A DNA stretch of 64,000 nt from JAAFJT01 sp043772905 (GTDB lineage Bacteria > Bacteroidota > Bacteroidia > Chitinophagales > Saprospiraceae). The notes under the pieces are model-generated. The model was not told the origin of the DNA, did no database searches, and saw only the letters and a program-made list of their open reading frames with translations. Location of the stretch: assembly GCA_043772905.1 (NCBI GenBank), contig JAYVFS010000193.1, positions 1 through 64,000 on the forward strand, in the 5' to 3' direction. The position numbers and the translations under genes are program-made. Positions 61,914 through 64,000 of the stretch are shown one piece after another; the stretch's first letter is position 1, and each line of letters starts with the position of its first letter.

Positions 61914-62903
61914 TTATAAATCATGTTTCGGATATACCAACCCAATCTCTCCACGCACCGCATCCAACAGTTTTATCAAATCCAAACTAAATTGGTGCGT
62001 CATAATAGGACTTTCTAACTGATTGGTACTCAAACAGTTGGTAACGTGTGCCGCTTCAAACTGATAGCCATGACCGTCAAAAGGCATATTGAATGTTTCA
62101 ACAGAACCGTCTTCCCTTTCGAGCAAAATAGTTTTAGGATGATGGAACGGTGTTGGAATATGGATAATGCCTTTTTCACCATAAATCAATGCCTCAATGC
62201 GTGAATGATGCATCATGGAGGAATGTCCCATGAAAATTGCGCCATCGTCATATTGAAAATTGACGGCGCATGAATAGTCCACACCTGTCTCCCCCATAGC
62301 CGCCAAAGCCTGTATTTTAGATGGTTTTCCAAGCACCGACAGAGCCAACATAATCGGATAAATACCTATATCGAGTAACGAACCGCCGCCTAAATCGTGG
62401 TTGAACGCTCTACCATTCAAATCATAAGGGAATTTTGCACAAAAATCGGCTTTTATACTGAGGGGTCTCCCGATAGCACCTGCCGCTACCAAATCCAATG
62501 ATTTTCGGAACGCAGGGACAAATTGCGACCACATCGCCTCCATAAAAAAAGTATAATTGTTACGTGCCGTATCAATCAATTTTTGCACCTCTTTCGAGTT
62601 CATCGCCAAAGGTTTTTCACATAAAACGGGAATCCTCTTCCGAAGGCACATCATCGCAACATCATAATGTAATACGTGTGGCGTCGCCACATAGACAACA
62701 TCGAGGTGCGGGCAGTTCAAAATAGCTTCATAGCTGCCAAAAGCATACTGCACATGATACTGATCGGCAAATGCGCTCGCCCGTTCACGGTCAGTGGACG
62801 CAACAGCATGGAGTTTTGCATCAGGTACTTGCCTGAGGTCTTGAGCAAATTTATGGGCAATTTTACCTAAGCCAATAATGCCCCAATGTATTTTAGTTTT
62901 CAT
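61914..62903 (-). CDS. Gfo/Idh/MocA-family oxidoreductase
   Basis: The product is 329 residues from MKTKIHWGIIGLGKIAHKFA (62903), with the Rossmann GxGxxA motif at the very start. The catalytic VLCEKPLAMNSKEV lies near residues 90-103, and the His/Asp region DLGGGSLLDIGIYPI follows. Members oxidise or reduce sugar derivatives or trans-dihydrodiols with NAD(P). The substrate is not evident. A dispersed word encodes IGRPLSIKADF. Confidence 0.92.
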   Translation of the reverse strand: MKTKIHWGIIGLGKIAHKFAQDLRQVPDAKLHAVASTDRERASAFADQYHVQYAFGSYEAILNCPHLDVVYVATPHVLHYDVAMMCLRKRIPVLCEKPLAMNSKEVQKLIDTARNNYTFFMEAMWSQFVPAFRKSLDLVAAGAIGRPLSIKADFCAKFPYDLNGRAFNHDLGGGSLLDIGIYPIMLALSVLGKPSKIQALAAMGETGVDYSCAVNFQYDDGAIFMGHSSMMHHSRIEALIYGEKGIIHIPTPFHHPKTILLEREDGSVETFNMPFDGHGYQFEAAHVTNCLSTNQLESPIMTHQFSLDLIKLLDAVRGEIGLVYPKHDL

Positions 62904-62924
62904 AAATATAATTTTAGATTGAAA

Positions 62925-62954
62925 CAAAAATAGTAATGAATTTTCGCAAACCAA
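62925..62954 (-). promoter_or_regulatory. promoter of the Gfo/Idh gene
   Basis: On the minus strand TTG (plus-strand 62952-62954) is 19 bases before TATTTTTG (62925-62932), matching the Bacteroidota arrangement. Confidence 0.5.
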
Positions 62955-63025
62955 GTTTTTCTGTCTTTTCTATCAACTTTAGATGATTTTTTTTGTTTTT
63001 TTGCAGCAAAATTTAAAAAATCATT

Positions 63026-63547
63026 ATGCTAAAATTCATTGCTGTCCTTCTTTTTCTCGTGGTTTTTGCGGTTGCCGCATACCTTATTTATTCGTTGACA
63101 AAACAATATTTCAACAATCGGCATCAAACGCGATTGATAGACCTCCAACAACAACGCGCTCAACCAACATTGCCACTTCGTTTACAGGCTTGCGAACGCC
63201 TTATTTTGTTGTGCGAACGCATTTCCATTCCCAACCTCATCAGCCGCTTGCGTACTGAGGGGGCATCAGTGAATGATTTACGTTTGGCGATGTTGATAGC
63301 GATTCAACAGGAATTTGAACACAATATCACACAACAACTATATGTGAGTGAAAATTTGTGGAACATCATCATTCTTTCAAGGAACAACACGGCAGATATT
63401 GTCAATATGGTTGCCCAAAAATTAGATGGTCAAGTGGATTCAAGTCTCCTCATCAACGATTTATTTCAATTTTTAGGTGAACAATCAAGCGATTCTATTA
63501 TAAAAGCACAAGCCGCTATCCGTCAAGAAGTGGCAGGAATGATGTAG
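63026..63547 (+). CDS. membrane-anchored hypothetical protein
   Basis: The 173-residue product has one N-terminal membrane helix (MLKFIAVLLFLVVFAVAAYLIYSL), then a basic stretch and a helical cytoplasmic domain (LPLRLQACERLILLCERIS ... LAMLIAIQQEFEHN). Similar short proteins are common in Bacteroidota, but I know no function. A dispersed word encodes RLRTEGASV. Confidence 0.75.
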   Translation: MLKFIAVLLFLVVFAVAAYLIYSLTKQYFNNRHQTRLIDLQQQRAQPTLPLRLQACERLILLCERISIPNLISRLRTEGASVNDLRLAMLIAIQQEFEHNITQQLYVSENLWNIIILSRNNTADIVNMVAQKLDGQVDSSLLINDLFQFLGEQSSDSIIKAQAAIRQEVAGMM

Positions 63548-63586
63548 TCATAGAATAGGCGTTAGTTTTTATATGATAATTTATCA

Positions 63587-63619
63587 TTTGATTTTGTCCT
63601 AAAACACACCCTAACTTTG
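63587..63619 (+). promoter_or_regulatory. promoter of the DUF4920 lipoprotein gene
   Basis: TTTG (63587-63590), 21 bases, then TAACTTTG (63612-63619): a good match to the Bacteroidota -33/-7 pair, 51 bases before the start codon. Confidence 0.6.
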
Positions 63620-63670
63620 CATTTTCTAACTTTTAATATTATTTTTCAAAACTAAAATCTGAATAAGACC

Positions 63671-64000
63671 ATGTTAAAAAAGTTCATTGCACCCCTCAGT
63701 ATCGCAGCACTTCTGGCTGTTGGTTGTAACAAATCAGCTCAATCAACTGCAACAACGGCTAAAAAAGAAATGACGGAAGAAGAAGCCTATCGCATTTTCA
63801 AAGCCAAAGAATCGGATGGCAAAACTTTTGGTGAAAAAGTCACACCCGCAGGCGCAATGACTTACGATGCGATGCTTAGTAAAATGGATAAAAAAGACAA
63901 ACTGGAAAACGTAAAAGTGACAGGCACTGTCTCCGCCGTTTGCAAAGCCAAAGGCTGTTGGATGAATATCGCCAGCGACAATGGTGCAGAACCGATGTTT
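63671..64000 (+). CDS. DUF4920-family lipoprotein (3' end outside window)
   Basis: The first 110 residues are visible. There is a lipoprotein signal MLKKFIAPLSIAALLAVGC with Cys19, then a Thr/Lys linker and the domain start (FGEKVTPAGAMTYDAMLSKM ... VKVTGTVSAVCKAKGCWMNI). VCKAKGCWM, with its two cysteines, is typical of DUF4920. The family is of unknown function and possibly binds metal. A dispersed word lies in the signal peptide (IAPLSIAA). The gene is cut by the right edge. Confidence 0.85.
   Translation, partial: MLKKFIAPLSIAALLAVGCNKSAQSTATTAKKEMTEEEAYRIFKAKESDGKTFGEKVTPAGAMTYDAMLSKMDKKDKLENVKVTGTVSAVCKAKGCWMNIASDNGAEPMF

Larger units (their letters stand above)
1543..63702. repeat. dispersed word family ATACTGAGGGG(G), 50 exact cores
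   Basis: Start positions with the strand that reads ACTGAGGGG: plus 1543, 2363, 4182, 5002, 6245, 6827, 11443, 11929, 23130, 24515, 28055, 34229, 36080, 38111, 39982, 40513, 40850, 41288, 41557, 43464, 48383, 49798, 50557, 51511, 52131, 52619, 55185, 62455, 63252; minus 13542, 15107, 17257, 17880, 18195, 19655, 21990, 26208, 29473, 29980, 30404, 33167, 38505, 39443, 53611, 54474, 55574, 57502, 59114, 61863, 63692. T precedes the core in 48 of 50 and AT in about 39. The G run is 4 in 19 copies and 5-8 in the rest; it is never shorter than 4. One-mismatch copies: 32280, 36446, 60595, 60829. Confidence 0.95.

Noticed and set aside
1543..63702. Dispersed word as a Chi or KOPS site
   Set aside because: 29 copies on one strand and 21 on the other, about 0.8 per kb, with no overall strand bias in the window. 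Chi and KOPS are usually strand-skewed. Not excluded until the whole genome is examined.
1543..63702. Dispersed word as a transposon end or CRISPR-like repeat
   Set aside because: Copies are single, unevenly spaced, lack target duplications or conserved flanks, and mostly lie in frame inside intact conserved genes.

Overview
The window comes from an AT-rich bacterium of the phylum Bacteroidota. The evidence is a type IX secretion C-terminal sorting domain on a large fibronectin-III protein, Bacteroidota-type promoter boxes (TAnnTTTG) upstream of many genes, bifunctional HisB, a GNAT/argG/argC/argD arginine cluster, an OmpA/PD40 protein, and the general lack of Shine-Dalgarno sites. The order or family (Saprospiria, Chitinophagia or Cytophagia) cannot be fixed from this window. 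No rRNA, tRNA, CRISPR array or intact insertion sequence was seen.

Layout. 1-9.8 kb: a polymorphic-toxin locus on the minus strand. It holds a full-length RHS protein with a JAMM-like C-terminal tip and a lipoprotein immunity candidate, followed by a displaced second RHS tip (frameshifted) with its own immunity candidate. 10.03-10.30 kb: a tandem array of hairpins. 10.4-24.5 kb: mostly housekeeping or surface genes (threonine aldolase, S41 peptidase, pyruvate kinase, methyltransferase, PAP2/haloperoxidase-like lipoprotein, 1068-residue FN3 protein, phosphoglycerate dehydrogenase). 24.6-27.2 kb: a restriction-modification system made of a Dam-type methylase, a small PD-(D/E)XK nuclease and a DpnA-like methylase. 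27.2-43 kb: acyltransferase, ECF sigma factor, YraN, aroE, dprA, WG-repeat protein, TlpA-like thiol protein, rplU-rpmA, OmpA-family protein, hutI, TrmH-type methylase, hemW, hisB. 43.6-53.7 kb: an arginine cluster (GNAT, argG, argC, argD) interrupted by two inserted blocks. One block is a three-gene GHKL ATPase / receiver / HNH module that looks like an undescribed defence system. 53.8-64 kb: Rieske oxygenase, GNAT, GH57-family protein, TonB-receptor-like barrel, Gfo/Idh oxidoreductase and a DUF4920 lipoprotein cut by the right edge.

The strongest unexplained signal is a short dispersed word, ATACTGAGGGG(G). I count 50 exact copies of its core ACTGAGGGG in 64 kb over both strands, where base composition predicts fewer than one. 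It lies inside genes (39 copies) and between them (11), in both orientations, and in every reading frame except the one that would put TGA in frame. Its density, strand balance and tolerance of coding sequence resemble the DNA uptake sequences of Neisseria and Haemophilus rather than a Chi or KOPS site. The same window carries dprA and a DpnA-like methylase (a family known to protect incoming single-stranded transforming DNA), and GATC is strongly depleted. Together these suggest a naturally transformable Bacteroidota lineage with its own uptake word. That function is inference; the repeat itself is directly visible.
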